DNA of 38,187 nucleotides from Chelatococcus sp. (GCA_003248805.1 QFQY01000045.1:1-38187); one strand, 5' to 3'. Numbered from the stretch's first letter, positions 1 to 8,401 are shown. A program made the numbers and translations. The notes: a model not told the origin generated them from the sequence alone.

Positions 1-1860
1 GGAATCCCGACCGGTTAATTCTCGGAACAGTGGCCGGTTAATTATTGGATTACCCGGCCGGTCGCGTCGGAATCTGCACATCTCGGGGTTGTGCTTAAGA
101 ATCTGGAGTCGCAGCATGTCTGCAGGCATCGACATCAAGATGCGCTGCCTGTCTTCGTCCATGTGCTTTTTCAGGCGAGGTTCGCTATCGAGATCGAACC
201 GCATTCGGGCCGCTCGGATTTTCGACATTTTCCACATTTGTTCGCGCAGGTGGAAATCGAAATCACAAGGGTCCGGGATGAGGTTGACGAGGCCGAGCTC
301 CACAAGGGGCATAATCTCGAGGAAGAAGATGATGCTCTTCAGCACATCCTGGCGGTAGAGCCCGGGATGTTCGGTCGGCCGGAACTTTTTCGCCATGGCG
401 GCTGAATTGATGAACGGGTGCGCGACGATCAGCTCACCAAAATACAGCGGTGCGGCTAGTGCGAATTTGGAGATCGAGCGGGGGTCGATCGCGCCTGTGT
501 AAACCGCGCGAGCCACACCGTCTGGCTTGGGTAGGAGGGCGAGCAGATCCGTTTCTAGCGGCCATAGGCCTTCGTACAGGGAATAGATCCTTCGAATCTT
601 CTCGTCCGTCAGCTCGCGTCGGACTTGGATCCAATCCCTTTCGCCATTGAGCCCCAGGATATCGACGATCCCGTTCCGCAGTATGAGGTTTCGTTCGCGT
701 ATGCTGCGTTCCTGCCAGGAAGGGCGCAGCGCTTCGGGCTTGAGCTGGCAACACGCCTTGAATGAATTTCCCGACCCGCAGCCACAGATATCACTCGGGC
801 GGAGCGGCTTCCCTGGCGCTGGCTTTAGCAGGAAGTCGCGCGGCTTCTCGGTCCGGCCGAATTGATCCTGATAGTGGACATGCCCACTTTCGTACTTCAC
901 GAACATCTCGCCACCGAATTGATGGAGCTTGTTCGCTGGCGGCTGAAACGTCGTCCTCAGATCCCCCCACTTTTGAGAGACCGACTTTTCGGGGTAGAGC
1001 CAATCCTTACGGCCTCCTCCTACGTAACGGCGCGCACGGGACTTCAGGACGAAGTTGATCTGCGTGACTTCCTCCGCCGTGAGCTGCCGGCTGCGAATGA
1101 AGGCGTCAATCCTAGCCATCATCTGCCGAAAGTTCCGGGCAAACGTCCTTTTCTCCAGCGGTTTTGCGGCTGGATTCTGCGCGTACTCCAGGTTCGATAG
1201 AATCAGGCAGAAGTCTCGATTCAGCGGAAAAATCGTTTGAGACGCCTTCAGCTCAATGCCGGGATCCCGCGGATAGGCGGCGAGCGGGTGCGTCGGCGGG
1301 ACCGAGTGGTTGTAGATCGTCACCGGGTGGTCGCTGAAGATGAACTTCACCTCGGAATTTTCGGCCGAGACGATCTCGCGGACACCTCCAACCCAGATAG
1401 TGCAGTGCAAGTTCCGGATCTCCTGCATTTCGAACATCAGTTCGTTCTGCGAGAGGCTCGGATAATGAACTTTCAGCCAGTCCAGGCCCTTCGGCGTTCT
1501 GATTTTCTGGATATCGAGATACTCGAAGAAGGTCTGGAAGTGCTTGTGCCACTCAGCCATGTCGGTGCCAGAAAAAGCCCGCACCGCCTGAGAGCCCCGG
1601 CCATCAATGTCCCCGAACAAACGCCGCTCGATCTCGTCGTTGACCGACGTTCCAAAGAAGGTCGAGTAAAGATCCTTCTGACAGAAAGCCCTTGAGGTTG
1701 GCGTATCGTTCCACACCCCGTTTGGAACGATGATGCGCCCATCCGGCAGAACCTTCCGGTCAGGCGTCATGTCCAGGAATGCGAGCGACGAGCGACCGGG
1801 CTCGAAGAACCCCGCCTGATACCACTGCGGGACGTAGTGATTGTTTCTTGTTTTGGACAT
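1..1860 (-). CDS. DUF4238 / SEC-C domain protein, partial (C-terminus off left edge)
   Basis: Seen: the reading frame is open from ATG 1860 to base 1 without a stop, 620 codons, and leaves the window. The N-terminus has the DUF4238 signature NNHYVPQWYQAGFF (residues 6-19). A SEC-C zinc motif, CGCGSGNSFKACC, is at residues 359-371, with C359, C361, C370 and C371 as likely metal ligands. About 250 residues of mixed alpha/beta sequence follow. GAGAG lies about 7 nt before the ATG. Known: DUF4238 proteins are usually about 300 aa and uncharacterised; SEC-C is a small zinc-binding module first seen at the SecA C-terminus. Inferred: accessory cargo of the element ending at tRNA-Tyr, transcribed divergently from the next gene. 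The frame is long and its codon use fits a real gene, but the function is unknown and the missing end could hold a further domain. Confidence 0.85.
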   Translation of the reverse strand, partial: MSKTRNNHYVPQWYQAGFFEPGRSSLAFLDMTPDRKVLPDGRIIVPNGVWNDTPTSRAFCQKDLYSTFFGTSVNDEIERRLFGDIDGRGSQAVRAFSGTDMAEWHKHFQTFFEYLDIQKIRTPKGLDWLKVHYPSLSQNELMFEMQEIRNLHCTIWVGGVREIVSAENSEVKFIFSDHPVTIYNHSVPPTHPLAAYPRDPGIELKASQTIFPLNRDFCLILSNLEYAQNPAAKPLEKRTFARNFRQMMARIDAFIRSRQLTAEEVTQINFVLKSRARRYVGGGRKDWLYPEKSVSQKWGDLRTTFQPPANKLHQFGGEMFVKYESGHVHYQDQFGRTEKPRDFLLKPAPGKPLRPSDICGCGSGNSFKACCQLKPEALRPSWQERSIRERNLILRNGIVDILGLNGERDWIQVRRELTDEKIRRIYSLYEGLWPLETDLLALLPKPDGVARAVYTGAIDPRSISKFALAAPLYFGELIVAHPFINSAAMAKKFRPTEHPGLYRQDVLKSIIFFLEIMPLVELGLVNLIPDPCDFDFHLREQMWKMSKIRAARMRFDLDSEPRLKKHMDEDRQRILMSMPADMLRLQILKHNPEMCRFRRDRPGNPIINRPLFRELTGRDS

Positions 1861-2169
1861 CGCCACTCTCGCAGGATCGCAACGCAACCATACCAAGCCG
1901 CTGCGCAGCACGGGCTCGGCCGCGCCTGCAATTCACAGAACCTTTGCCACGGTGAGACATCGGCCTTGCCGGATCCTCTAGCGGTTATCCGAAAGCGGGC
2001 GCTCCAGACGTCGGGAATGGGCTAGGTTAGCGCCTTCGCTTGAGCCGAACGCGCAGCTTTAGATCAGTCCATATAGGAGGAGACAGGCGAATTTCGGAAC
2101 CCATGTCTGGGAACCCCCGGGAATCTGAGCCGACGCGCCGTTCCGGGTCATTCCAGCACGGGTGATTTG
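1861..2169. other. Divergent intergenic region
   Basis: This 309-bp gap separates the leftward DUF4238 gene from the rightward cluster, so it should hold both promoters. I see no clear -35/-10 pair. An AGGAGGAGAC stretch at 2075-2084 looks like a ribosome site. A short frame opens at ATG 2103 (20 codons, stop just before 2167), but the spacing of about 22 nt is too long for that ribosome site. A small hairpin at 2095-2119 (CGG, AA, CCCA, loop TGTC, TGGG, AA, CCG) resembles in outline the leaders before the five paralogues, but it lies 51 nt from the next start, so I do not count it with them. Confidence 0.4.
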
Positions 2170-2628
2170 ATGAGCAGGATTAATGGAGCGACGTTTGCCG
2201 CCGATGACGAGGCACGGCCGACGGCCGCGGATCTGGGACGATACGAGCGCACCTATGCGCAACTGGGCAACAACGGCGCCCGCTACTTCATGCTGTGGCA
2301 GCTCTCGACGGCCCATGCGATGCTGCTGGAGCAGGAAGGCGATCGGATCCATCCCGAATTCGCCGGCCTCAACGGCCGGCAGCTTGCCGAAGGCGCGAGG
2401 GCTCAGGCCCGCTTCTTCGCATTCATGGTCGCCGAGCCGCCGGCCCGGAGTGAGGAGGACCTCGAGCGCAAGATCACGACCTATGAGGCAATGATCTTCC
2501 AGGAGGACGAGATGCGCCGCTCGCATGCGGCGGTCATGGTCGAGACCGCCATGCATGTCGACGCGCGCAGGCTCGGCATCAATCTCAGAAAGCGGCCGAT
2601 CGATGCCGCCACGACGAGCCGGCACTGA
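2170..2628 (+). CDS. Hypothetical helical protein
   Basis: A 152-aa protein from ATG 2170 (an in-frame TTG at 2167 is the alternative). It is predicted almost entirely helical and rich in Ala, Glu and Arg, with no signal peptide, membrane segment or metal motif that I can see. I do not recognise the family. It lies 9 nt upstream of the exonuclease I-like gene in the same direction, so the two are probably co-transcribed. Codon use matches the downstream cluster. A role with the exonuclease is possible from position only. Confidence 0.7.
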   Translation: MSRINGATFAADDEARPTAADLGRYERTYAQLGNNGARYFMLWQLSTAHAMLLEQEGDRIHPEFAGLNGRQLAEGARAQARFFAFMVAEPPARSEEDLERKITTYEAMIFQEDEMRRSHAAVMVETAMHVDARRLGINLRKRPIDAATTSRH

Positions 2629-2637
2629 GAGGCGGCC

Positions 2638-4043
2638 ATGTCCTATATCGTCTACGACCTCGAAACCTCCGGCCTGGCGCCGCAGTGGAACGTACCGCTT
2701 CAGGCGGCGCTGATCCACTGCGACGACAACCTCCAGCCGCTCAGCGAGCTCTCGCTGCGCTGCCGGCTTCCGGCCCATATCGTGCCGGCGCCGGGCGCGC
2801 TGTTCACCACCGGCATCGGCCCGGCTCAGCTCGAGCAGGCGCCGATGTCGAGCACGGAAATGCTCATCGCCATCGCAAAGGCGCTGTCTGCCTGGGCGCC
2901 GTCGACCGTGATCGGCTACAACACGATCCGGTTCGACGAGGAGATGCTGCGGCACGCGTTCTTCACGCATCTCTTGCCGCCGTACGCGACCCAGCTTGGC
3001 GGTCATCGCCGGGCCGACCTGTTGACCATGGTCAGGGCGGTAGCAATGCTGGAGCCCCAGGCCATCACCGTGCCCATAACCCGATCGGCAAACCGAGCTT
3101 CAAGCTCGGCGATATCTGCAGGTCGAACGGCATCGCGCTGGCCGAGGATGAGGCGCATGACGCCCTGGCGGATACGCGAGCGACGCTCGCCCTGTTCCGG
3201 CACCTGCGCCAGGTCGCGCCCGCAGCGGTCGCGATGATGCTCGACAACGCCGACAAGGCCACCCCGAACCGGATGCTCGCCGGCGGCGAAGTCCTGCTCC
3301 TTGGCGGCGCCTCGAAGCTGAGCCCGATCGTCGGCATCACGCCGAACCCGACGGTCGCGACCTCCTGGGCGACGGTCGACCTGACCATCGACCCGGCAAG
3401 CTATCTCAACGGCAGCGCGGAGGAGATCGCAAAGCTCCTCTCCGGCCCAGGCCCGCGCCCGGTCAGGCTAGTGCGGACCAATGCCCAGCCGATCCTGCTG
3501 GCCTATGCGCAGGGCTGCCACGCCCTGCCGCCGGACCTCCGCGATGACGTACTCTACCACGAGCGGGCGGCATATGTCCGCGACCACGCCGGATTCCGGT
3601 CTAGCCTCGCTGCCGCAATGGCAAATCGCTTCGCCGATCGCGAGCCGTCGCCCTATCCGGAGGCGAGCCTCTACGGTGGCGGATTCCTCTCAACCGAGGA
3701 TGCCCGGCTGAGCGCCCGCTGGCACGCTTCGCCCTGGCAGGATCGCCCGGCCATTGCGGCACAGTTTCGAGACGAGCGGCTGAAAGCCTTTGCAAATCGG
3801 TTGATGCTGCTGGAGGCGTCGCAGGACATGTCCCCGGTCGCCTGGCAGAAGGGGCAGGCCTGGCTGCGCGAGCGCCTGACCACCGAGGCCGCGGTGCCGT
3901 GGCTGACCTTGCCGATGGCGCTGCGGCAGGTCGGCGAGCTGCGTGCCGGGCTTGCCGAGGACGAGGTCGGCCGCCGCACCCATCTCGATGAAATCGACCG
4001 GTGGCTCCGCCAACGCAGCCAGTACTTCCAGCTGGCGGTCTGA
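2638..4043 (+). pseudogene. sbcB: Exodeoxyribonuclease I-like (SbcB/ExoI), split by a -1 frameshift
   Basis: Seen: ATG 2638 opens a DEDDh exonuclease: motif I VYDLETSG (D7, E9), motif II IGYNTIRFDEE (D100). After GTG CCC (3070-3075) the frame loses the family match. The frame one base back continues it at once with CATAACCCG, then KPSFKLGDI, motif III HDALADTRAT (H174, D179), and the ExoI C-terminal region down to TGA 4043. One extra C in the run at 3073-3075 would restore a 468-aa protein, close to E. coli ExoI at about 475 aa. Known: ExoI degrades single-stranded DNA 3'-5' and acts in recombination and mismatch repair. Inferred: either a lost base in a C run (inactive truncated exonuclease) or a sequencing error. 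No standard slippery heptamer is present. SbcB is mainly known from gammaproteobacteria, so finding it here fits mobile cargo. Confidence 0.85.
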
Positions 4044-4067
4044 CGGAAGCCATCTGCCCTGACGACG

Positions 4068-4092
4068 AAGGCGCCCCGACCGGGCGCCTTTT
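4068..4092 (+). terminator. Rho-independent terminator after the exonuclease gene
   Basis: An AAGGCGCCC / GGGCGCCTT stem with a short CGACC-type loop, followed by TTTT. It lies 25 nt after the exonuclease stop and 18 nt before the leader hairpin of the next gene. Confidence 0.75.
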
Positions 4093-4109
4093 CCATGTTG
4101 GGATCGAGA

Positions 4110-4139
4110 GGGAAGCGCAGCCGGGATGGCTGTAACCCC
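4110..4139 (+). ncRNA. Leader hairpin, copy 1 (before paralogue 1)
   Basis: Outer pairing GGG (4110-4112) with CCC (4136-4138); inner stem CAGCC (4118-4122) with GGCTG (4128-4132), loop GGGAT; TAA lies between the inner stem and the CCCC run. Start codon 4156 is 16 nt after the CCCC run, the same spacing as in the other copies. An upstream in-frame ATG at 4126 falls inside the hairpin, so I reject it as the start. Confidence 0.6.
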
Positions 4140-4155
4140 GATGAAAGTACCCAAG

Positions 4156-5154
4156 ATGACCAGGAAGAATGAGGGCGGCCGCTCGCTCGCCCCGTGCGCC
4201 AGCAGGGCGATCGACGAGCCGGCGGAAATCACCCTGCGCGATCCGATCACGGTGGCGATGGAGATCGCCGCCGGCGATGATCCGAGCGTCGCCGAGCTGG
4301 TAGCGTTCAGGCGCCAGCCGATCGATCTCAAGAATGCCGCGCGGAATGCCAAGAATCTGCATTCGGAGGAGTTCCGGGTCTGGCTCGCGCGCGAGAGCGG
4401 CGACGACATCACCGAGTCCGTCTGCGGCGGGCTCGAGATCATGAGCATCAGCCTGATCGCGCTCGTCGCGCTCTGGCCGGCCGACGACCTCGACGCGGCG
4501 GAAGCCAAGCTCGCGCTCGACGCGAGGACCGGCGTGCAGCTGCATCGCCGCGAGAAGGACTTCGACGGCAGCATGGACGCGAAAACCGCCCGGCGGATTC
4601 GCTGGCGGCGCGGCGCCTTCGCGGTACCATCGCTGATGTTGCCGCCAGCGCCGGCTGCGCCACAGAGCGAGGACCGCGGATTGGCAAGCTGGCCGCTCGA
4701 GCGCTTCGATCTCGTGGAGCATCTGCCGAAGCGCGGCGGACCGCCGGCCTTCGCGGACCGGCAGGTCGTCCAATGGAGCCGGTTCGCCCGGTCTGCCCCC
4801 GATCTCGACGGACTCCTCCAGCGCGCGGCAAAAATGTTCGAGACCTGTGACCGCCTGCTCGAACTCGCCGGGCGCGGTCCTGCCAACGCCAGCGAGCTGA
4901 CGGTGGCTGCCGAGGGCGCCCGCCTGATGGCATACCTCGCCGCCTGCCAGGTCATGCTCTGGCCTGTCCATAACCGGGACGCGCTTGCGATCAAGAAGCA
5001 GGTGGTCGCGCTGATCAACAGGAGGGGCGAGGCTGGCGATCCTCCGGCGATGCAGTCGGCAGTCCGGCACGTCACGGCCGAGGCGGCGTGGATCAAGACT
5101 CTGCCGTACGACGCGCGCGACCGGTTGCAGTTCGACTGGAACGAGCTGGTCTGA
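4156..5154 (+). CDS. Unrecognised helical family, paralogue 1
   Basis: A 332-aa protein. I chose ATG 4156 because it sits 16 nt after the leader hairpin, as in the sister genes; ATGs at 4126 and 4141 are in frame but within or directly against the hairpin. It has two halves that look alike. Each has a hydrophobic helix ending in LWP (about residues 106-108 and 268-270), then an acidic stretch and an A-x-K helix. The second half continues into GDPPAMQSAVRHVTAEAAW. It is nearly colinear with paralogue 3 (332 against 333 aa, both LWP/IWP motifs at the same positions). No catalytic motif, signal peptide or transmembrane segment is evident, so it is probably cytoplasmic and structural or adaptor-like. 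Function unknown. Confidence 0.8.
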   Translation: MTRKNEGGRSLAPCASRAIDEPAEITLRDPITVAMEIAAGDDPSVAELVAFRRQPIDLKNAARNAKNLHSEEFRVWLARESGDDITESVCGGLEIMSISLIALVALWPADDLDAAEAKLALDARTGVQLHRREKDFDGSMDAKTARRIRWRRGAFAVPSLMLPPAPAAPQSEDRGLASWPLERFDLVEHLPKRGGPPAFADRQVVQWSRFARSAPDLDGLLQRAAKMFETCDRLLELAGRGPANASELTVAAEGARLMAYLAACQVMLWPVHNRDALAIKKQVVALINRRGEAGDPPAMQSAVRHVTAEAAWIKTLPYDARDRLQFDWNELV

Positions 5155-5180
5155 GCCGGCCGGATAGCAAGACATGAGGG

Positions 5181-5204
5181 AGGCGTCCGGGATCGGACGC
5201 CTTT
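5181..5204 (+). terminator. Terminator-like hairpin between paralogues 1 and 2
   Basis: AGGCGTCC paired with GGACGCCT, then TTTCTCG. It lies 26 nt after the paralogue 1 stop and 17 nt before leader copy 2. Confidence 0.65.
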
Positions 5205-5221
5205 CTCGATTCCAGGACTGA

Positions 5222-5252
5222 GGGAAAGCGCAGCCACGTGGCTGTCACCCCC
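5222..5252 (+). ncRNA. Leader hairpin, copy 2 (before paralogue 2)
   Basis: GGG (5222-5224) faces CCC (5248-5250). Inner stem CAGCC (5231-5235) with GGCTG (5240-5244), loop ACGT, then TCA and CCCCC. ATG 5273 follows 20 nt after the C run. The stem equals copy 1 but the loop differs in sequence and length. Confidence 0.6.
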
Positions 5253-5272
5253 AAGAAACTGGGCCGACTGAC

Positions 5273-6193
5273 ATGAAGACCATCTCCCCTCCCTCCCTCG
5301 CCGACATCGAGCTCGACCTGCCGCTCCGGCGCGTCACCGACGACCTCTCCGCCTTCACCGATCGTCTGTCGCTATCGGCGGGTGCGGAGAAGGGCTACGC
5401 CGGCTTTGCAGCCGAGGTTCATCCAGTAGGCGAGATCGCCGAGCGCGCCATCGGCCACGCTGTCGAGATCACCCGCTTCCTCGCGCTCGCCGGCACGTCC
5501 GAAAGGGCGCAGGTCGCGTACTTCTTCGACATGCTGGTCGCGCTCCTGCTGCTCAACAATGCCGCGATGATCACCGTCGCGCTCACACCACCGCGCCTGC
5601 CGGTCGACTTCGCCGCGCGTCAACGCGTCCTCGGCGATGTCATCGCGGCGGTCGGTGGCGATACCGGCTTCGCGGAGATCGCTCGTAAGGCCTTCGTCTA
5701 TGGCGAGATCGGCGAACCCGCCGCGGTCGAGACGGTATTCCATGCAGCGACGGTGCCCGCTCTGGACGATATCCGTGATGGCCGCCCGACTGTCCTCGGC
5801 CTGGAGCAGGGTCTCAGCCTGATGGCCTTCATGCGCGAACAGGCCTCGCCGGCGATCCTGGTCGAGCGTGCGGCCTTGCAGCTCGACGATGCCGACCGAT
5901 TCGCGCAGGCGGTCCAGGAGGATGCCGAGCTCGATCGCGAGCGTCTCGATCGGCTTCAGCGCGCCTGCCACGGCGCGAACCTGCTGGCAGCGGCCGATCT
6001 CGCACGGGCCTGCCTGATCGACGCGGTCACGGCCGGTGACCAGCCCCTCCGAACCCGGATCGAGGCACTGGCGCAGCGCCTGGTCGAACAACGCCTGAAG
6101 GACATCGTGATGTTCGCCGCTGCGATGGCAGATCGCCTCTGGGAGCTGCGTCGCATGCAGGCCGAGACGGCCGGTCGGTTCAAGCCGCTCTGA
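5273..6193 (+). CDS. Unrecognised helical family, paralogue 2
   Basis: A 306-aa all-helical protein. The N-terminus (VTDDLSAF at about residue 21) matches paralogue 5 (VTDELAAF). It shares with paralogue 5 an ERA-x-x-HA-x-E-x-x-RFL-x-LA stretch followed by a hydrophobic helix (MLVALLLLNNAAMITVAL). It lacks the clear WP motif of paralogues 1 and 3, so it is a more distant member. No signal peptide or catalytic motif is seen; the hydrophobic helices are short and read as a packed helical core rather than membrane spans. ATG 5273 is 20 nt after leader copy 2. Function unknown. Confidence 0.8.
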   Translation: MKTISPPSLADIELDLPLRRVTDDLSAFTDRLSLSAGAEKGYAGFAAEVHPVGEIAERAIGHAVEITRFLALAGTSERAQVAYFFDMLVALLLLNNAAMITVALTPPRLPVDFAARQRVLGDVIAAVGGDTGFAEIARKAFVYGEIGEPAAVETVFHAATVPALDDIRDGRPTVLGLEQGLSLMAFMREQASPAILVERAALQLDDADRFAQAVQEDAELDRERLDRLQRACHGANLLAAADLARACLIDAVTAGDQPLRTRIEALAQRLVEQRLKDIVMFAAAMADRLWELRRMQAETAGRFKPL

Positions 6194-6224
6194 TCCCGGC
6201 TGGATCAGGCTCGGAGCATGCCGG

Positions 6225-6251
6225 GAGGGCGCCGCGGACCGCGGTGCCCTC
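6225..6251 (+). terminator. Terminator-like hairpin between paralogues 2 and 3
   Basis: GAGGGCGCCGCGG faces CCGCGGTGCCCTC with one G-T pair and a very short loop. There is no T run after it (TCGCGATT), so it may be a weak terminator or another structured element. It lies in the same place as the other hairpins. Confidence 0.5.
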
Positions 6252-6273
6252 TCGCGATTCCGAGGCGGGACAA

Positions 6274-6300
6274 GGGGCGTAGCCGATCGGGCTATAACCC
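6274..6300 (+). ncRNA. Leader hairpin, copy 3 with compensatory change (before paralogue 3)
   Basis: GGGG (6274-6277) faces CCC (6298-6300). The inner stem is TAGCC (6280-6284) with GGCTA (6290-6294), so the outermost C-G pair of copies 1 and 2 is here T-A with both sides changed. Loop GATCG, then TAA and CCC. ATG 6317 is 16 nt downstream. Confidence 0.65.
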
Positions 6301-6316
6301 ACATGAGAATGTAGAC

Positions 6317-7318
6317 ATGATCAGGAACGACTCTCGCGGCCCGCTGGCGCCGCACGACAATGCACATTCGAATGGCCAGGACGGGCCGACCGAGCCCATC
6401 CGCGATCCGCTGACGGCGGTCGCGGAAAGCATCAGTGACGATCCCTCGGTGTCGGAGCTCATCGCGTTCCGCCGCAGCACGCCTGACCTTCAGGCTGTTG
6501 CCATCGACGCCAAGCGCTGTGGCGATGAGGCTCGCCGGCTGCTGATCGGCAGCCACCACCCCGATCCGCGAAACCGGGCCTGGGTCGCGCTCGCCATCGC
6601 AGGGCTCTCCTGCGGTGCGATCGTCGCGATCTGGCCCTGCGACACGGTTCACGACGCCCATGCCAAGATGGCGCTGGCGGAGGCCAGCGTGCTCCACGGT
6701 GACGATGCCGAGCGTGGAGAGGCTGCGACCCTCGATGCCGCGGGCGCAACCCGGATCCGGCTTCAGCGCGCCGCCTATGCGGTGGACCCGCTGATCGTGC
6801 CGCCGGGGCCCGCCGCCCCGTCCCAGGAGGATCGGGGCCTGGCACAGTGGCCGATCCGGCACTTCGATCTCGTCGATCTGTCCCCGCCCTCGGCCGGGGA
6901 CGTCCTGCTCTCGCCTCGGGAGATCGCCCGCTGGGGCCTGTTCCTGAAGGCGGAGCCTCCCTTCGGAGACAGGCTCGCTCGCGTCGAGCAGATGTTCGCG
7001 ATCGCCGATCGCCTGCGGGTTCTGGCGCGGCAGGCGGAGGATGGCGCGCGTGAACTGCGCTGGGCCTGCGAGGGCGCGCTCATACTGGCCTACATGGCCG
7101 CGGCGCAGATCGCGATCTGGCCGGCGCTGAAGCATTCGCCGGAAGCGCAGGCGAAGGAGCGCCTCGTCACCGTCGTCAACGCGCGCGCCAGCCGCGGTGA
7201 TCCCGCGCACATGCAGGCGGCGGTCCGGCATCTCTACACCGAGGCGGCATGGCCGGCTCATGGCTGGCGACCCACCGCCACGGTCGTGAACGAGCCGGAC
7301 TGGATTCCGATCGTCTAG
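6317..7318 (+). CDS. Unrecognised helical family, paralogue 3
   Basis: A 333-aa protein, the closest relative of paralogue 1. Shared blocks include DPLTAVAE...DDPSVSELIAFRR near residue 35, IWP at about 105-107, a second IWP at about 267-269, and GDPAHMQAAVRHLYTEAAW near the C-terminus. The frame extends upstream to 6218, but that would run through the terminator and leader, so ATG 6317 (16 nt after the leader) is the better start. The two IWP-containing halves suggest an internal duplication. No catalytic residues, signal or transmembrane segment are recognised. Function unknown. Confidence 0.8.
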   Translation: MIRNDSRGPLAPHDNAHSNGQDGPTEPIRDPLTAVAESISDDPSVSELIAFRRSTPDLQAVAIDAKRCGDEARRLLIGSHHPDPRNRAWVALAIAGLSCGAIVAIWPCDTVHDAHAKMALAEASVLHGDDAERGEAATLDAAGATRIRLQRAAYAVDPLIVPPGPAAPSQEDRGLAQWPIRHFDLVDLSPPSAGDVLLSPREIARWGLFLKAEPPFGDRLARVEQMFAIADRLRVLARQAEDGARELRWACEGALILAYMAAAQIAIWPALKHSPEAQAKERLVTVVNARASRGDPAHMQAAVRHLYTEAAWPAHGWRPTATVVNEPDWIPIV

Positions 7319-7355
7319 GCCAGCTCGAGGTGACCTCACCATAGCACTTGCCAGG

Positions 7356-7385
7356 AAGAGGCGGCGCCGCGCGGTGCCGCCTCTT
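7356..7385 (+). terminator. Terminator-like hairpin between paralogues 3 and 4
   Basis: AAGAGGCGGC faces GCCGCCTCTT, a ten-base-pair stem with a GC-rich loop that can fold further, followed by CGCGTTTGG. It is 38 nt after the paralogue 3 stop. Confidence 0.6.
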
Positions 7386-7426
7386 CGCGTTTGGTCCAGG
7401 CAAATGGGGAAGGGAGACAGGAGGAA

Positions 7427-7452
7427 GGGTGCTGCGGAGAGCAGATCACCCC
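7427..7452 (+). ncRNA. Leader hairpin, copy 4, different sequence with the same fold (before paralogue 4)
   Basis: GGGTG (7427-7431) pairs with CACCC (7447-7451), and CTGC (7432-7435) with GCAG (7441-7444), loop GGAGA, with AT unpaired on the 3' side. Hardly any stem base is shared with copies 1-3, but the architecture and the CACCCC end are kept. GTG 7471 follows 18 nt after the C run. Confidence 0.6.
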
Positions 7453-7470
7453 TCATGAAAGAGCATTCCT

Positions 7471-8367
7471 GTGAAGATCAGCAATAACCCGGACATCGCG
7501 GCGGCCTGGCGTTCGGCCGCCGCCGACCTCCCGCTCGTCGGCGTCGTCGACGAGCTCGAGTTTCTCGAGTTCCTCGGCGACGAGGATCAATCCGGTCTTC
7601 GGCGGTGCGCCTCGGTCTGGCGCGAGCGCCCATCGCTCTTGCCGATCCGGGGGCGAGCACGCTTCCATGCCGCACAAATCCAGGACCTGCTGACAGCCCT
7701 TCGCGACGGCATCGTCACAGTCGACGACCTCAAATCCGATGCTGTCCGGGCCTGGGCGATCCTGATCAATGCCGGCAATGTCGCGACGATGTTGATCGCG
7801 CCGCGCAGCGATTCGGATTATCGCGCCCGCGCCGACCTGCGGCGCGCCTTGCGCCATCAAGCCCGCCGTTCGGCCGACCCTGACCTCGCCTGCCGCGTCA
7901 GCCGGATGTGCGGCGGCGACTTCGTCGCGCTCAGCGAGGACGGCATGAGACCTGCCAGATTGCCTAATATCTGCACCGAGCACTACATCAGCGCCGCAGA
8001 AGGCGAACCCGCAGCCTATCCGGTCACGATGGCCCGGTCACTGCAGCTCTGGCTCGAGACGCCGGTCGACCTCTCCGACCTGTTCGACGGCGCGCGCACG
8101 CTGCTGTGGCAGGTCGATGTCTGGCGGCGCCTCCAGGGCAAGATTGCGGATTCTTCGCTTCTCGATGATGCCATCCGGGGGGCGGAGCTTCTCGCCTATG
8201 GCCGGCTCGCCCGGATCGGCGTGTGCCGGGCTCTCGATGACGACGACCTCGCCGTGAAGCGAGCCGCCCTCGGCCTGATCGCGCCGCGCGCTCGCGATCC
8301 TGATCCCATGCGGGCCGCGATCGAATGGGCGGTCGAGCTCGGGCGGACTGTCACCGACCGCGACTGA
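7471..8367 (+). CDS. Unrecognised helical family, paralogue 4
   Basis: A 298-aa protein starting at GTG 7471, chosen because the protein frame opens there and the codon sits at the family's standard distance from the leader. The first half carries AVRAWAILINAGNVATMLIAP, which matches the family's hydrophobic helix with AP in place of WP. The second half has GAELLAYGRLARIGV followed by DLAVKRAALGLI and DPDPMRAAIEWA, matching the C-terminal block of paralogues 1, 3 and 5. No enzyme motif or export signal is seen. A short ATG frame at 7455 overlaps the GTG and ends after ten codons; I do not think it is a gene. Function unknown. Confidence 0.78.
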   Translation: MKISNNPDIAAAWRSAAADLPLVGVVDELEFLEFLGDEDQSGLRRCASVWRERPSLLPIRGRARFHAAQIQDLLTALRDGIVTVDDLKSDAVRAWAILINAGNVATMLIAPRSDSDYRARADLRRALRHQARRSADPDLACRVSRMCGGDFVALSEDGMRPARLPNICTEHYISAAEGEPAAYPVTMARSLQLWLETPVDLSDLFDGARTLLWQVDVWRRLQGKIADSSLLDDAIRGAELLAYGRLARIGVCRALDDDDLAVKRAALGLIAPRARDPDPMRAAIEWAVELGRTVTDRD

Positions 8368-8401
8368 TCTGCGCGCTCCAGCTCCTGATGCTGAGAACGC
8401 A

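Noticed and set aside
8..44. Direct repeats of CCGGTTAATT at the left edge as an insertion-site or IS end
   Set aside because: They lie within an open coding frame and no element end is visible.
2095..2119. Hairpin upstream of the first small gene as another copy of the leader
   Set aside because: The inner stem is short and it lies 51 nt from the start rather than 16-20.
2059..3006. Long open frames on the opposite strand of the GC-rich genes (for example 2059-3006, 3601-5175, 5372-7456, 17949-19790)
   Set aside because: They are Arg-rich mirror frames of well supported genes and show no domain pattern.
3065..3085. Programmed -1 frameshift in the exonuclease gene
   Set aside because: No X-XXY-YYZ slippery heptamer; a lost C in a short C run is simpler.
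5238..5275. Possible leader peptide frame through the paralogue leaders (AVTP-like residues recur and stops overlap the main starts)
   Set aside because: Leaders 4 and 5 have no start codon in the matching frame, and the shared residues follow from the conserved bases of the hairpin.
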